DNA from: Flavobacteriales bacterium
GTDB taxonomy: Bacteria > Bacteroidota > Bacteroidia > UBA10329
Direction: 5' to 3'
Length of the DNA stretch: 64,000 bases
NCBI GenBank assembly: GCA_021739695.1
Contig: JAIPBM010000012.1
Location: forward strand, 54,612 to 118,611
In this document: positions 19,289 through 28,418 of the stretch, in pieces
Layout: each line of letters opens with the position of its first letter
Position numbering within the stretch: the first letter of the stretch is position 1
Notes under the pieces: model-generated
The model's database searches: none
Told to the model about the DNA's origin: nothing
What the model saw: only the letters and a program-made list of their open reading frames with translations
Program-made: the position numbers and the translations under genes

Positions 19289-19355
19289 GGTTAAATATAG
19301 GTTTCTTTTTGAAACCGACCGTGAGGCCCAACAATCTCAACTAAGCCGCAATTTC

Positions 19356-19363
19356 TACATTTG
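19356..19363 (+). promoter_or_regulatory. -7 element next to the acetyltransferase start
   Basis: TACATTTG matches TAnnTTTG exactly and ends only 4 bases before the ATG at 19368. If used, the transcript would have almost no leader. No clear upstream TTG at the usual spacing. Confidence 0.5.
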
Positions 19364-19367
19364 AGGG

Positions 19368-19850
19368 ATGAACAAAGCCATTGGATTTTCTGTAAGAAAA
19401 GGAACTGAAAATGATGCCGAAGCTGTGCTTGGCATGATTAAAGAACTTGCCCTTTATGAGAAAGCACCCAGCGAAGTAACCTTGACTTTGGAAGAACTTC
19501 GAGCTGATGGATTTGGTCCAAAACGGATATACGGTCTGTTCGTGGCAGAGCACGAATCGCAGATCGTGGGAATCGCGCTGTACTACGAAAAGTACTCTAC
19601 TTGGAAGGGCCGATGCCTTTTTTTGGAAGACATCATCGTTACAGAAAGCAAACGCGGATACGGAATCGGACACCAACTTTTTGAGGCCGTGGTAGGAGTG
19701 GCAAAGGCAAGGAATTCAGCACGTATGGAATGGCAGGTGTTGGATTGGAACGAGCCCGCCATCAACTTTTATAAGAAATATAAAGCCACTCTTGATGGAG
19801 AGTGGTTGAACGGGAAACTCACCCGCGAACAGATTCAAGAATTCAATTAG
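19368..19850 (+). CDS. GNAT acetyltransferase, SSAT-like
   Basis: A 160-residue GNAT enzyme whose full length resembles the spermidine/spermine or thialysine N-acetyltransferase group. MIKELALYEKAP and the ADGFGP segment correspond to the SSAT N-terminus. LEDIIVTESKRGYGIGHQLF is the acetyl-CoA pyrophosphate loop (Q/RxxGxG/A variant RGYGIG). WQVLDWNEPAINFYKKYKA carries the conserved Trp-Asn-x-Pro-x-Ile and the catalytic-type Tyr. The probable acceptor is a polyamine or a lysine analogue, which is inference. Its stop is one base from the lysC start, so the two are co-transcribed. Confidence 0.87.
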   Translation: MNKAIGFSVRKGTENDAEAVLGMIKELALYEKAPSEVTLTLEELRADGFGPKRIYGLFVAEHESQIVGIALYYEKYSTWKGRCLFLEDIIVTESKRGYGIGHQLFEAVVGVAKARNSARMEWQVLDWNEPAINFYKKYKATLDGEWLNGKLTREQIQEFN

Positions 19851-19851
19851 C

Positions 19852-21114
19852 ATGAAGGTTTTTAAATTCGGAGGCGCATCGGTTAAGGATGCGCCAAGTG
19901 TGCGCAACGTGCACCAGATCATCTCAAGTTTCGATAAGGAGCCATTGATCGTGGTTATTTCAGCCATGGGCAAAACCACCAATAAATTGGAGGCGCTAGT
20001 GAATGCATACTTCGCAAAAGAGCCCACCGCAGCCATTTTAGAAGACCTGAGAAATTGCCATGGCGATATTGTGAGGGAATTGTTCGGTGATGCTTCAGAA
20101 CCCGTTCTAGAAGACATCAACAATACCTTGGTTGAGGTGGAATGGGCATTGGACGATCCAGATGGATTGAACCGCCATTTCCAGTATGATCAGATTGTCT
20201 CCATCGGTGAAATGCTTTCCACGAAGATCATTTCGGCTTACCTCAAATTCCAAGGAGTTGCAAACACGTGGATCGATGCCCGCGATCTTATCCGAACAGA
20301 CAACAATTATCAGGACGCGAAGATTGAATGGGATGAGACGCGTGCGATGACCTCGGCTACAATTGATGCTGCTTTGAAGAAAGCAAATGTGGTAGTTACG
20401 CAAGGTTTCATAGGTGGAACAAGCGAAAACTTCACTACCACTCTTGGTAGAGAAGGGTCGGATTTTACCGCGGCCATTTTGGCCCATTGTCTACAGGCAG
20501 ATGATGTGACCATTTGGAAAGACGTTCCAGGTGTATTGAATGCTGACCCGAAATATTACGACAACACGGTTCTGATACCTGAAATGTCGTTTTTCGATGC
20601 GATGGAGTTGGCCTATTTCGGTACAAGTGTCATTCACCCGAAAACCATAAAACCACTTCAAAACGCGAACATTCCGCTTTACGTGAAATCGTTTGTCAAT
20701 CCAGAAGCACCTGGCACAACGGTTTCAAATAAAGAAGGTCTGAAAATCGTTCCTTCTTTTATTGTGAAGCCAAATCAGGTGTTGGTTTCGCTCACTCCAA
20801 AAGACTATTCGTTTGTGACGGAAGCGCATTTCACCAACATTTATTCTGTGCTAAGTGATATAAGAATGAAAGCCAACTGTGCGCAGAATTCTGCAGTGAA
20901 CTTCTCATTCAGTACCAATGATGACCCTGTAAAAATGAAGCAGCTTCAAGAACAATTAAGTGGCGAGTACTACATCGGATTGATTGAAAATGCTGAGCTG
21001 GTTACAATCCGTTATTACGATGACGAGACGATTGCCCGAACCACAAAAGGAATGAAAGTGCTGCTGGATCACCGAACGGCCACCTCGGCTCAGTTGGTGG
21101 TTAAATCTCAGTGA
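19852..21114 (+). CDS. lysC: Aspartate kinase
   Basis: A 420-residue enzyme that phosphorylates aspartate, the entry step to lysine, threonine and methionine. KFGGASV at residues 4-10 is the amino-acid-kinase signature, and TTLGREGSDFTAAILA binds nucleotide and aspartate. An ACT-type regulatory part fills the C-terminal 120 residues. It is a stand-alone kinase without a homoserine dehydrogenase domain. It starts one base after the acetyltransferase stop. Its last 7 bases overlap the convergent dehydrogenase gene. Confidence 0.93.
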   Translation: MKVFKFGGASVKDAPSVRNVHQIISSFDKEPLIVVISAMGKTTNKLEALVNAYFAKEPTAAILEDLRNCHGDIVRELFGDASEPVLEDINNTLVEVEWALDDPDGLNRHFQYDQIVSIGEMLSTKIISAYLKFQGVANTWIDARDLIRTDNNYQDAKIEWDETRAMTSATIDAALKKANVVVTQGFIGGTSENFTTTLGREGSDFTAAILAHCLQADDVTIWKDVPGVLNADPKYYDNTVLIPEMSFFDAMELAYFGTSVIHPKTIKPLQNANIPLYVKSFVNPEAPGTTVSNKEGLKIVPSFIVKPNQVLVSLTPKDYSFVTEAHFTNIYSVLSDIRMKANCAQNSAVNFSFSTNDDPVKMKQLQEQLSGEYYIGLIENAELVTIRYYDDETIARTTKGMKVLLDHRTATSAQLVVKSQ

Positions 21115-22055
21115 ACCTTCGAATAGGCCTGCTGAATCTTTTCGCCTAGTACGTGCGAAATTTTTGCGTTGCTTTCAACGGTCCATCCTGCAATGTGAGG
21201 CGTCAGGATAACTCTAGGCGAATCTATCAGATATTGGAAGGCTGGTGGAATCTGCTCGTTTTCGATTTGTTCGAAATTGAATTTTTCAAACTCCAGCACA
21301 TCCAAACACGCACCCAACACTTTTCCGCTTTCCATTGCACGGACCAATGCTTCAGTATCTACCACTTGACCGCGAGAGGTATTGATGAGGTAGATCGGAT
21401 AATTGAGTTTTTCGAAAAAAGCATCGTTGATCATATGATGCGTTTCCTTTGTCAATGGAACGTGCAATGAAACGATCTCCGCTTCTTGGACAATGCTTTC
21501 AAGATTGGTTTCGATGACAAGATCACTTGAAAATCCTTTCTTGAACTTATCGTAAGCGTAAGTAAGTACGCCAAATCCGGCTAGCCGTTTGGCAAATGCC
21601 TGTCCGGTATTACCATAACCGATAATTCCAACGGTCCTTCCAAGCAACTCAACACCACGATTCTCTTCGCGCAGCCAAAGACCTTTCCGAACCTCAAGAT
21701 CGGCCGTGTTTATCTTATTGAAAAGGCTAAGCAACATCCCGATGGCGTGTTCGGCCACCGCATCTCGATTTCCTTCGGGAGCATTGAAGCATTGAATTCC
21801 GAGCATCTTGGCATGATCCACATCGATGTTCTCCATTCCTGCGCCAGCACGAGCGATGAACCTCAAGTTTCTGGCTGCGTCCAATAATTCTTTATCCAGT
21901 TTTATTCGACTGCGGATGACGATGCCTTCATATCGACCGATACGCGAAAGGACTTCAGCCCTACTCCATGTAGTACCATCCTCGCATTCAAAATCCATCC
22001 TTTTGAGATGTGATTCGAGGTGTTCGTGAACGGTATCGAGGAAAAGGATGTGCAT
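21108..22055 (-). CDS. D-isomer-specific 2-hydroxyacid dehydrogenase
   Basis: A 315-residue NAD-dependent dehydrogenase. The dinucleotide motif GIIGYGNTG (146-151 for the glycines), the substrate-binding Arg228 in INTSRGQVVD, a Glu in the CLDVLEFE region (about 255-257) and His287 in TPHIAGW give the usual catalytic set. The substrate-loop GAGMENIDV is typical of phosphoglycerate dehydrogenase relatives, so serA-like function in serine synthesis is plausible. It lacks the C-terminal ACT domain of long SerA forms, and the exact substrate cannot be fixed from sequence. Confidence 0.85.
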   Translation of the reverse strand: MHILFLDTVHEHLESHLKRMDFECEDGTTWSRAEVLSRIGRYEGIVIRSRIKLDKELLDAARNLRFIARAGAGMENIDVDHAKMLGIQCFNAPEGNRDAVAEHAIGMLLSLFNKINTADLEVRKGLWLREENRGVELLGRTVGIIGYGNTGQAFAKRLAGFGVLTYAYDKFKKGFSSDLVIETNLESIVQEAEIVSLHVPLTKETHHMINDAFFEKLNYPIYLINTSRGQVVDTEALVRAMESGKVLGACLDVLEFEKFNFEQIENEQIPPAFQYLIDSPRVILTPHIAGWTVESNAKISHVLGEKIQQAYSKVH

Positions 22056-22083
22056 CTGCGCAAATTAGAACAAAGCAATGAGC

Positions 22084-23442
22084 TTAAAAAACCATTCCAT
22101 ACATCAGTCTTCCAATCATAAAATAGAAAAACAGACCGATGATATCGTTGGTAGTTGTAATAAATGGGCCAGTTGCCAACGCGGGATCAATCTTCATCCT
22201 ATTCAGTGTAAGTGGCATAAATGTGCCGAAAGCTGCTGCAAACAGAATCACTGTGAGCAAAGATGTTCCAATGGTCAGGCTCAGCGCCAGCGGATATCCA
22301 AACATGAAACTATAAGCCATAAGGACAGCTGTACAAGCCAATCCGTTTAAAAGACCTACCGAAAGTTCTTTCAGAATACGCTTCACCATTCCATCCTTGC
22401 TTAGCGTATCGTTGGCAAGACCTTGAACGATGAGTGCTGAAGACTGAATACCTACGTTTCCTCCCATCCCTACAACCAAGGGAATGAAAAACGCCATCTG
22501 CGGATTGACCTGCAGTTCATCCTCATAATTTCCAATGACCATGGCACCGGCAATTCCTCCGCACATGGCCACAAGCAACCACGGAAGCCGAGCACGGCTC
22601 ATAACCCAAACATTATCAGTGGTTTCGATATTCTCAGAAATACCAGAAAGCAACTGGTAATCCTTTGATGCTTCCTCGCGGACAACATCCATGACGTCAT
22701 CCACGGTAATTCGTCCTAAAAGTCGCTTCTGCCCATCTACAACAGGAATAACCACAAGGTCATATTTCTCCATGAGTTTGGCCACATCCTCGCTCTTCAT
22801 ATTGGCCTCCACAGAAAGGATTCCTTCCTTATAAATGTCTTTGATGAGTGCTCTTGTTGAACTCAACAGCATCTTTTTGAGTGAAACAATTCCAAGCAGC
22901 ACGTCATTGTCATCGACCACATAAACGGTAAAAACCTGATCCACATCCTCTGCCTGCTTGCGCATTTCGCGCACGCAATTGACTATCGGCCAATTGACGT
23001 TGACCTTGATTAGCTCTTTGGCCATCAGACCACCGGCAGAATCCTCATCATAACGTAAAAGCTGAGCAATATCGCTGGCCTGTTCATCATCATCAACCTG
23101 GGCCAAAACGTCCTCTTGCCTGTCTTCTGGAAGTTCGGCAATAAGGTCGGCCGCATCATCCGTATCCAGCTGATCGACATATTCTGCAATTTCCTCATCG
23201 GAAAGTGAAGCAAGGAATCGTTCTCGGACGTCTTCGTCCAATTCCATAAGCACTTCAGAGCCTAGCTCATCATCCAATAATTTGAAGATGAACCGTGCTT
23301 CGGTGAGGTTGACCTCATCAAGCACTTCGGCAATATCGGCTGGGTACAGTTCTCCTACTTTGGCAGAAACGGTGTCTCTGTCAAACCTTGCTATATCCTC
23401 TCTTAGTTCTTCGAGGAAGTCGTTCGTTAGCTCGAACTGCAT
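22084..23442 (-). CDS. mgtE: Magnesium transporter MgtE
   Basis: A 452-residue Mg2+ channel. The N-terminal acidic superhelical domain (about 1-130) is followed by a CBS pair (about 135-260), both of which sense cytoplasmic Mg2+, and then five membrane helices from about residue 285. The pore segment is PLVVGMGGNVGIQSSALIVQ. Length and order are typical. It lies 40 bases after rsmA and 28 bases before the dehydrogenase in the same direction. Confidence 0.96.
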   Translation of the reverse strand: MQFELTNDFLEELREDIARFDRDTVSAKVGELYPADIAEVLDEVNLTEARFIFKLLDDELGSEVLMELDEDVRERFLASLSDEEIAEYVDQLDTDDAADLIAELPEDRQEDVLAQVDDDEQASDIAQLLRYDEDSAGGLMAKELIKVNVNWPIVNCVREMRKQAEDVDQVFTVYVVDDNDVLLGIVSLKKMLLSSTRALIKDIYKEGILSVEANMKSEDVAKLMEKYDLVVIPVVDGQKRLLGRITVDDVMDVVREEASKDYQLLSGISENIETTDNVWVMSRARLPWLLVAMCGGIAGAMVIGNYEDELQVNPQMAFFIPLVVGMGGNVGIQSSALIVQGLANDTLSKDGMVKRILKELSVGLLNGLACTAVLMAYSFMFGYPLALSLTIGTSLLTVILFAAAFGTFMPLTLNRMKIDPALATGPFITTTNDIIGLFFYFMIGRLMYGMVF

Positions 23443-23482
23443 TGCTCAAGGGCGTAGGTATTCGTTCAACTTAGCTCAAGGA

Positions 23483-24244
23483 TCAGTCTGCCAAACACTT
23501 CGTGATCTGAACATAATCTGCCACAGAAAGCCGTTCGGCCCTGAGTGTTAGAAGATGCTCGTCTGGAGCGGTCGCAAAAGTAAGGCTTCTGAGGGCATTC
23601 CTCAAGGTCTTGCGTCTTTGATTGAACGCAGTTTTCACCACCATCTTGAATTTACTCTCATCGCAGTCCAATTCAGCAACGGTATTCCGCTTGCAACGGA
23701 TCACCGCAGAGTTGACCTTCGGTGGCGGATTGAAGACCTCTGAGGGAACCGTAAAAAGGTATTCCACATCATAGAAAGCTTGAACCAATACACTCAGAAT
23801 GCCATAGGTCTTTGAACCCGGACCTGCCGCAATTCGGTCGGCTACTTCCTTTTGCAACATACCGATGACCTCAGGAACCTGATTTCGATTATCCAAGACC
23901 TTAAAGAAAATCTGAGAAGAGATGTTGTAAGGGAAATTGCCAATGACGCAAAGTGGGCCATCAGTGATGTCGTTGAAATCTAGCTTCAGAAAATCACCTT
24001 CAATAAGGTTGTCGGTGAGTTGAATGAAGTGCTGATGAAGATATGCGATGGACTCTCGGTCCATTTCAATGGCGTGGATCGTATGATCTTTGGGTAACAG
24101 GTATTGCGTGAGAACTCCCGTTCCGGGACCGACTTCCAATACGTGTTTATAGTTGCCGTGACCCGTGAGCGCATCGGCAATATCAGAAGCTATTTTTTGG
24201 TCTTTAAGAAAATGCTGACCAAGATGTTTTTTGGGTTTGACCAA
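23483..24244 (-). CDS. rsmA: 16S rRNA dimethyladenosine transferase RsmA (KsgA)
   Basis: A 253-residue methyltransferase that dimethylates the two adjacent adenines near the 3' end of 16S rRNA. KPKKHLGQHFL opens the protein, the SAM motif is EVGPGTG (39-43) and the catalytic motif is NFPYN (103-107), the form usual in Bacteroidota in place of NLPYN. A C-terminal helical domain completes it. Between it and the upstream DUF4286 gene lie copies of two dispersed repeats. Confidence 0.96.
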   Translation of the reverse strand: MVKPKKHLGQHFLKDQKIASDIADALTGHGNYKHVLEVGPGTGVLTQYLLPKDHTIHAIEMDRESIAYLHQHFIQLTDNLIEGDFLKLDFNDITDGPLCVIGNFPYNISSQIFFKVLDNRNQVPEVIGMLQKEVADRIAAGPGSKTYGILSVLVQAFYDVEYLFTVPSEVFNPPPKVNSAVIRCKRNTVAELDCDESKFKMVVKTAFNQRRKTLRNALRSLTFATAPDEHLLTLRAERLSVADYVQITKCLAD

Positions 24245-24257
24245 GGATTACCAATTA

Positions 24258-24300
24258 ATTGAACCGCAAAGACGCAGAGTTGGCGCAAAGAACGCGAAGA
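24258..24300. repeat. Dispersed repeat, family D (AACCGCAAAGACGC)
   Basis: The segment begins AACCGCAAAGACGCAGAG and continues GCGCAAAGAACGCGAAGAAA. It matches the arms of the palindrome at 63746-63825 in the suf operon. It lies in the spacer between DUF4286 and rsmA. Confidence 0.7.
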
Positions 24301-24331
24301 AAAACTAACATCAGAAGCAGTTGCGGTGCCA

Positions 24332-24360
24332 AGTCCCCCTTTGGAGGATTTAGGGGGCTT
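24332..24360. repeat. Dispersed repeat, family C (CCCCCTTTGGAGG)
   Basis: AGTCCCCCTTTGGAGG followed by ATTTAGGGGGCTT is a palindromic element related to those at 32796, 53397 and 59729. It overlaps the last codons and stop of the DUF4286 gene. Confidence 0.65.
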
Positions 24361-24661
24361 CTACAGTCTCAAGCACTGTACGGAATGCCACAAACTTCCC
24401 ATCAAACTTCGCTTTTACATCAGCTTGCAAACGTGGTGCGTGCGAACCTTGGTAAAACTGTAGGTCGGCCATGTTCTTACAGAGATACTGGATGGAATAG
24501 GTCACGCCACCTTCATCATGCGTTAGCAACACCTTTGCAAAGCGGTTTTCCAAGAAAAAGCCTGTTGCCATCACTTCCGGAATATGCACATCGCGCATCC
24601 ACGCTACCCATTCGTCATGCACTTCTTCATTGATGTTTACGGTTACGTTGTAGATGATCAT
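24350..24661 (-). CDS. DUF4286 family protein
   Basis: A 103-residue protein of a family confined largely to Bacteroidota. It begins MIIYNVTVNINEEVHDEWVA and has HIPEVMATGFFLENRFAKVL and the YSIQYLCKNMADLQFY segment, an arrangement like a ferredoxin-like dimeric alpha/beta barrel. Function is unknown. The last three codons and the stop are supplied by a dispersed repeat, so the native C-terminus may have been altered. It lies 11 bases after the TPR gene. Confidence 0.85.
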   Translation of the reverse strand: MIIYNVTVNINEEVHDEWVAWMRDVHIPEVMATGFFLENRFAKVLLTHDEGGVTYSIQYLCKNMADLQFYQGSHAPRLQADVKAKFDGKFVAFRTVLETVEAP

Positions 24662-24672
24662 TTGCAGATGGA

Positions 24673-26493
24673 TTAGTTCAGTAAGTCGCCACGCAAAGTT
24701 CTATATCGTTTTCGAGCTTCAACTGTGAAAAGACTTCCTGGATAATTGAGCAGCAATTCCTGATAGTATTCCATCGCCTTGGAAGTACTGTTGAGACGGT
24801 TTTCGTTGAGTAGTGCCATTCTGTAAACCGCGTCATCTGCCAAAAGATCGGTCGGATATTCTTTCCAAACGCGGTGATAATTTTCCTGAGCGAGTTCGTA
24901 ATTGCCTTCCTGCTCAGCAATCTGTGCTCGTTTGTACAGAATATCATCCTGTAGGCTGTGACCTGGATAGAATTCTTCGATGCTATCGAGCCCGAGTTTA
25001 GCACTATCGAGCTTGTTCTGATAGAGGAGAAGGTCCGCACGAGCGAATGTTCGTAGCGCAGCATAGGTCGTATCCATGTATGAATTGTCGCCAATGAGCA
25101 TGGCCAGATATAGCGCATCGTTGGCGATAAAATCGCTGGTAGCGGCTTTCAGCACATTGAGCTGCGCTTGAGCCCAATCAAATTGGCCAGTGTAATAAGC
25201 AAGTTTTGCGTTCTTGAGTTTGGCCGTTCGACCGATTTCGCTGGTCTTGAACATCTTCTCTGCCTGCGAATAAAGCAGCGTGGTTTCCCACACTTCACCC
25301 GTAAAAAGCAAGGCATCTGCCAATTGGATCTTCGCCATTGCAAGGTCTTCCTTGTTGATTCCCGGAAGATCGAGAACCTCGTACAACAGGTTGATTCCCT
25401 TTTCCGTATCGTGGATGTAGAAGGTATAAAGCTCAGCCAAATTCAGCATCATCTTCGCCACATTGCCATTGCGACCAAATTCATCCAAGGTTGTCAGGAA
25501 TGTCTTCTCAAGGTCGAGCAATTCCTGTTCGGTGTACGATCCGCCAGCCACTGCCTTTTCGTAGAGTGTGTTCACTAGGTCTTTCTTGCAACTCAGATAA
25601 TAGTAGCTGTCGCGTCCTTTTTTTATCACATACTGATAGGCTTCAATGGCAAGATCGTATGATCCGTTGCCGCGGCAGATGTGCGCAAACTGCATGATCC
25701 GTGCCCCATCTTCCTTGTTCCTTCTATCCACAGCCTTCGCTTGGGCAAATGCTTGAATGAACTTCTTCTGTTGTTCAAAATGCCAGATCAGCAATTCGGC
25801 ATAAATGTCTCGCTGAGGTTGACGTTGGATCTGCCCCACAACAGCTTCTTCGAAATACTCTTGCTTCTTGCCAGTTTGATCAGCAATGAAAAGGTCCAAA
25901 AGATCGGTGCGCACTTTCGTTATCTGCGACTCATCTTCTTCCAGTGCGTTCAAGTATTCCTCTACAGCTAAATCAAATTTCCCTTGAACGTTGTACACGC
26001 TAGCCAACTCGAAATGGTAATTGTAAAGACCGTTCAACAATTTTCGGCCCTTGTCATAGGTACGTACCACGTAATCCAATTCGCCTTTGTCCGAAAACGC
26101 ATTCGCCAATGCATCAATCTGCCTCTGAAAAGGTGGCAATTCTTGAATCGCCTTTGTATAGGCCTGTTCGGCCTTTTTCTCATCTCCAGCAGCCTTTTGC
26201 ACGTAACCCAGATACACGTAAAGCACAGGATTCTCCTCTTTCTTGATGCGCTTCTCTACGGTCTTCTCTGCTTCCGAGAAATTCTCAAGTTTCAGCAGGC
26301 AATCAACATAATACTGAAAGAAAAACTCATCGTTGTAGCGCTTATATAGCTTCTGATAATAGATCTCGGCCTTATCATACTCGCCATTCTTAAAGTACTG
26401 CGCAGCCAATTGCTCGTCTGTCTCTGTCTGTGCCAAAAGCAACAGCGGAGCAAGCACCAAAACAACGATCGATATGTATTTCTTCAATCTCAT
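24673..26493 (-). CDS. Exported tetratricopeptide repeat protein
   Basis: A 606-residue protein with a signal peptide (IVVLVLAPLLLLAQ, cleavage near residue 21) and TPR units through most of its length. The first reads AAQYFKNGEYDKAEIYYQKL, and clear units recur near the C-terminus (QEGNYELAQENYHRVWKEYP, then SKAMEYYQELLLNYPGS). It is a periplasmic or outer-membrane-associated scaffold of unknown partner. The start overlaps the upstream lipoprotein stop by 4 bases, implying a joint function with it. Confidence 0.85.
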   Translation of the reverse strand: MRLKKYISIVVLVLAPLLLLAQTETDEQLAAQYFKNGEYDKAEIYYQKLYKRYNDEFFFQYYVDCLLKLENFSEAEKTVEKRIKKEENPVLYVYLGYVQKAAGDEKKAEQAYTKAIQELPPFQRQIDALANAFSDKGELDYVVRTYDKGRKLLNGLYNYHFELASVYNVQGKFDLAVEEYLNALEEDESQITKVRTDLLDLFIADQTGKKQEYFEEAVVGQIQRQPQRDIYAELLIWHFEQQKKFIQAFAQAKAVDRRNKEDGARIMQFAHICRGNGSYDLAIEAYQYVIKKGRDSYYYLSCKKDLVNTLYEKAVAGGSYTEQELLDLEKTFLTTLDEFGRNGNVAKMMLNLAELYTFYIHDTEKGINLLYEVLDLPGINKEDLAMAKIQLADALLFTGEVWETTLLYSQAEKMFKTSEIGRTAKLKNAKLAYYTGQFDWAQAQLNVLKAATSDFIANDALYLAMLIGDNSYMDTTYAALRTFARADLLLYQNKLDSAKLGLDSIEEFYPGHSLQDDILYKRAQIAEQEGNYELAQENYHRVWKEYPTDLLADDAVYRMALLNENRLNSTSKAMEYYQELLLNYPGSLFTVEARKRYRTLRGDLLN

Positions 26494-27026
26494 TCTGCTT
26501 CATCAAGCTCTTTGCTCGGCAACGCGATCAGTAAACGGTCTATTTCGTCTTTTAGTTCAGCGTAGGTTTCGAAACAAGCGTTCAGTTCGGCTACTACCTG
26601 CTCTGTTCCTTCATTCAAGCTTTCCACAAAAAGGAATTCTTGCTCAATGTACAGGTTTGTGCTGTCCTTATTGGCACGTCTTTCCTTCAGATCGGTTTTT
26701 AGGTTGAAAAGCTGGTTCCGAGTTTGAACTACTTGCGCATCAATCAACTCCTTTCTCTGCAAACAACTTTGAAGATGTTCCTGCAAACCACAGAAATTCA
26801 CCAACTTTTGCGCTTGATCCAATTCCAGAGTGTCTGTTAACTCATTCTGAATCTTCTGGCATTTCTCAGACACGTCTTTGACGTATTGCTGTACAAGCCG
26901 CGAATCAATTTCATTTGATGACTGCTCCACGTTATTCAGCACGCCCAGCAGACTTTCCGTTGCATTGGATTCTGCCGTAAAATCCGTTCTGCAGCTAGTC
27001 AACGCAACTATCAAAAGAGCCGTCAT
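26490..27026 (-). CDS. Putative lipoprotein
   Basis: A 178-residue protein if started at the ATG at 27026, giving MTALLIVALTSC, a short signal with a lipobox ending in Cys12. The mature part is helical and charged and resembles a coiled coil (for example QELFNL-type heptads around residues 85-150), with no recognised domain. An earlier ATG at 27110 overlaps the serS stop (TGATG) and would add 28 residues encoded by a palindromic repeat; those do not look like a signal peptide, so the later start is preferred. It is coupled to the TPR gene. Confidence 0.68.
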   Translation of the reverse strand: MTALLIVALTSCRTDFTAESNATESLLGVLNNVEQSSNEIDSRLVQQYVKDVSEKCQKIQNELTDTLELDQAQKLVNFCGLQEHLQSCLQRKELIDAQVVQTRNQLFNLKTDLKERRANKDSTNLYIEQEFLFVESLNEGTEQVVAELNACFETYAELKDEIDRLLIALPSKELDEAE

Positions 27027-27095
27027 TGCGAGGAACGAAGCAATCTCTTTGCTGCAGCAGACAGATTGCCGCAGTCGTTCCTCCCTCGCAATGAC
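27022..27095. repeat. Palindromic repeat, family A (GTCATTGCGAGGAACG)
   Basis: The left arm GTCATTGCGAGGAACGAAGC, then AATCT, and a right arm starting AGATTGCCGC and ending CTCGCAATGAC can fold into a long hairpin. A second copy is at 44102-44170. This copy lies between serS and the lipoprotein gene, and the lipoprotein ATG at 27026 is inside it. Confidence 0.85.
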
Positions 27096-27109
27096 GTGTT
27101 GAATATCCA

Positions 27110-28381
27110 TCAATCGATTCGGTCGAATCCAGTGTACTTGTGCAACACCTCAGGAATTTCAATTCCATTCTCAGTCTGATTGTTCTCTATAAGAGCAGCC
27201 ATGATTCGAGGCAATGCCAAAGCGCTTCCATTGAGCGTGTGCGCCAATTGCGGCTTATCGCTTCCTTTTCGGTAACGCAACTTCAATCGATTTGCTTGGA
27301 ACGTCTCGAAGTTGGAAACGGAACTTACTTCTAACCATCGGTCCTGACCACCTGACCAAACTTCCATATCAAATGTGAGCGCAGAAGTGAAACCAAGATC
27401 GCCACCACACAAACGAAGCACACGATAGTGCAAACCAAGTTTGTCCAAGAGGCCCGTTACATGCGCCACCATCGTATCAAGTACTTCGTAGCTGGTTTCG
27501 GGCTCTACCACTTGCACCACTTCCACTTTATCAAACTGATGAAGGCGGTTCAATCCTTTCACATCCTTTCCGTAAGAGCCCGCTTCTCTTCGGAAACATG
27601 GAGAATAAGCAGTCAGCTTCTTCGGAAGTTCATCTGTATTCAGAATCACATCGCGGAAAATGTTTGTCAACGGCACTTCTGCTGTTGGAATCATGTAGAG
27701 GTTGTCTTCCTCCATGTGATACATCTGCCCTTCTTTATCAGGCAATTGTCCTGTTCCGAAACCAGAGGCTTCGTTCACCACAAATGGTGGAATGTATTCC
27801 TTGTAACCAGCGTCTCTCGCTTCATCTAAGAAGTAATTGATGAGCGATCTTTGCAATCTGGCTCCTTTTCCAATATAAACTGGAAACCCAGCACCTGTGA
27901 TCTTCACTCCTAATTCAAAATCAACGAGATCGTATTTCTTCACCAACTCCCAATGCGGAGCTGGCTCAAACCCAAAACTTGGTTTGGCCCCATGTGTTGA
28001 AACCACTTCGTTATCCGTATCAGATTTTCCCTTCGGGACGCTTGTATGCGGAAGGTTAGGAAGTTGATATAGCAATTGATTTAACTCCTGCTGAACCTGA
28101 TTCATCGTTTCCTGTAAAGCAGAAGATTGCTCTTTCAGCTCAGCAGCTTTTGTTTTAGCGGCATTCGCTTCTTCTGCTTTTCCTTGCTTGAATAGGCCAC
28201 CGATCTCCTTCGCCAACTGATTAGATTCTGCTAGCGTAGCGTCAAGGTCGGTCTGAGTTGATTTGCGCTTGTCATCCAAGGCAATGATCTGATTGACTGT
28301 GGCTGCTGCATCAATCCCTCTCACTGCAAGACGGTCAATGACATCTTGCTTATTCTCCTGTATGTATGTGGTCTGTAACAT
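27110..28381 (-). CDS. serS: Seryl-tRNA synthetase
   Basis: A 423-residue class II aminoacyl-tRNA synthetase. The N-terminal tRNA-binding coiled coil covers about residues 30-105. The catalytic core shows motif 1 around NEASGFGTGQLP, TAEVPLTN, motif 2 in CFRREAGSYGKDVKGLNRLH and motif 3 in NGSALALPRIMAALIEN. Length is normal. Its stop codon overlaps an ATG (TGATG) of the following frame. Confidence 0.98.
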   Translation of the reverse strand: MLQTTYIQENKQDVIDRLAVRGIDAAATVNQIIALDDKRKSTQTDLDATLAESNQLAKEIGGLFKQGKAEEANAAKTKAAELKEQSSALQETMNQVQQELNQLLYQLPNLPHTSVPKGKSDTDNEVVSTHGAKPSFGFEPAPHWELVKKYDLVDFELGVKITGAGFPVYIGKGARLQRSLINYFLDEARDAGYKEYIPPFVVNEASGFGTGQLPDKEGQMYHMEEDNLYMIPTAEVPLTNIFRDVILNTDELPKKLTAYSPCFRREAGSYGKDVKGLNRLHQFDKVEVVQVVEPETSYEVLDTMVAHVTGLLDKLGLHYRVLRLCGGDLGFTSALTFDMEVWSGGQDRWLEVSSVSNFETFQANRLKLRYRKGSDKPQLAHTLNGSALALPRIMAALIENNQTENGIEIPEVLHKYTGFDRID

Positions 28382-28397
28382 GAATTGTAATGTGGCG

Positions 28398-28405
28398 CAA
28401 ATTTA
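28398..28405 (-). promoter_or_regulatory. -7 element for serS
   Basis: Read on the minus strand this is TAAATTTG, a full match to TAnnTTTG, 16 bases before the serS ATG. It lies between the rpmA terminator and serS, so serS probably has its own promoter. No TTG at the standard spacing was found. Confidence 0.5.
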
Positions 28406-28418
28406 TCTACTGAAAACA

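Noticed and set aside
24259..24633. Plus-strand frame of 124 codons opposite DUF4286
   Set aside because: It is built from dispersed repeat sequence and the antisense of DUF4286, with no recognisable product.
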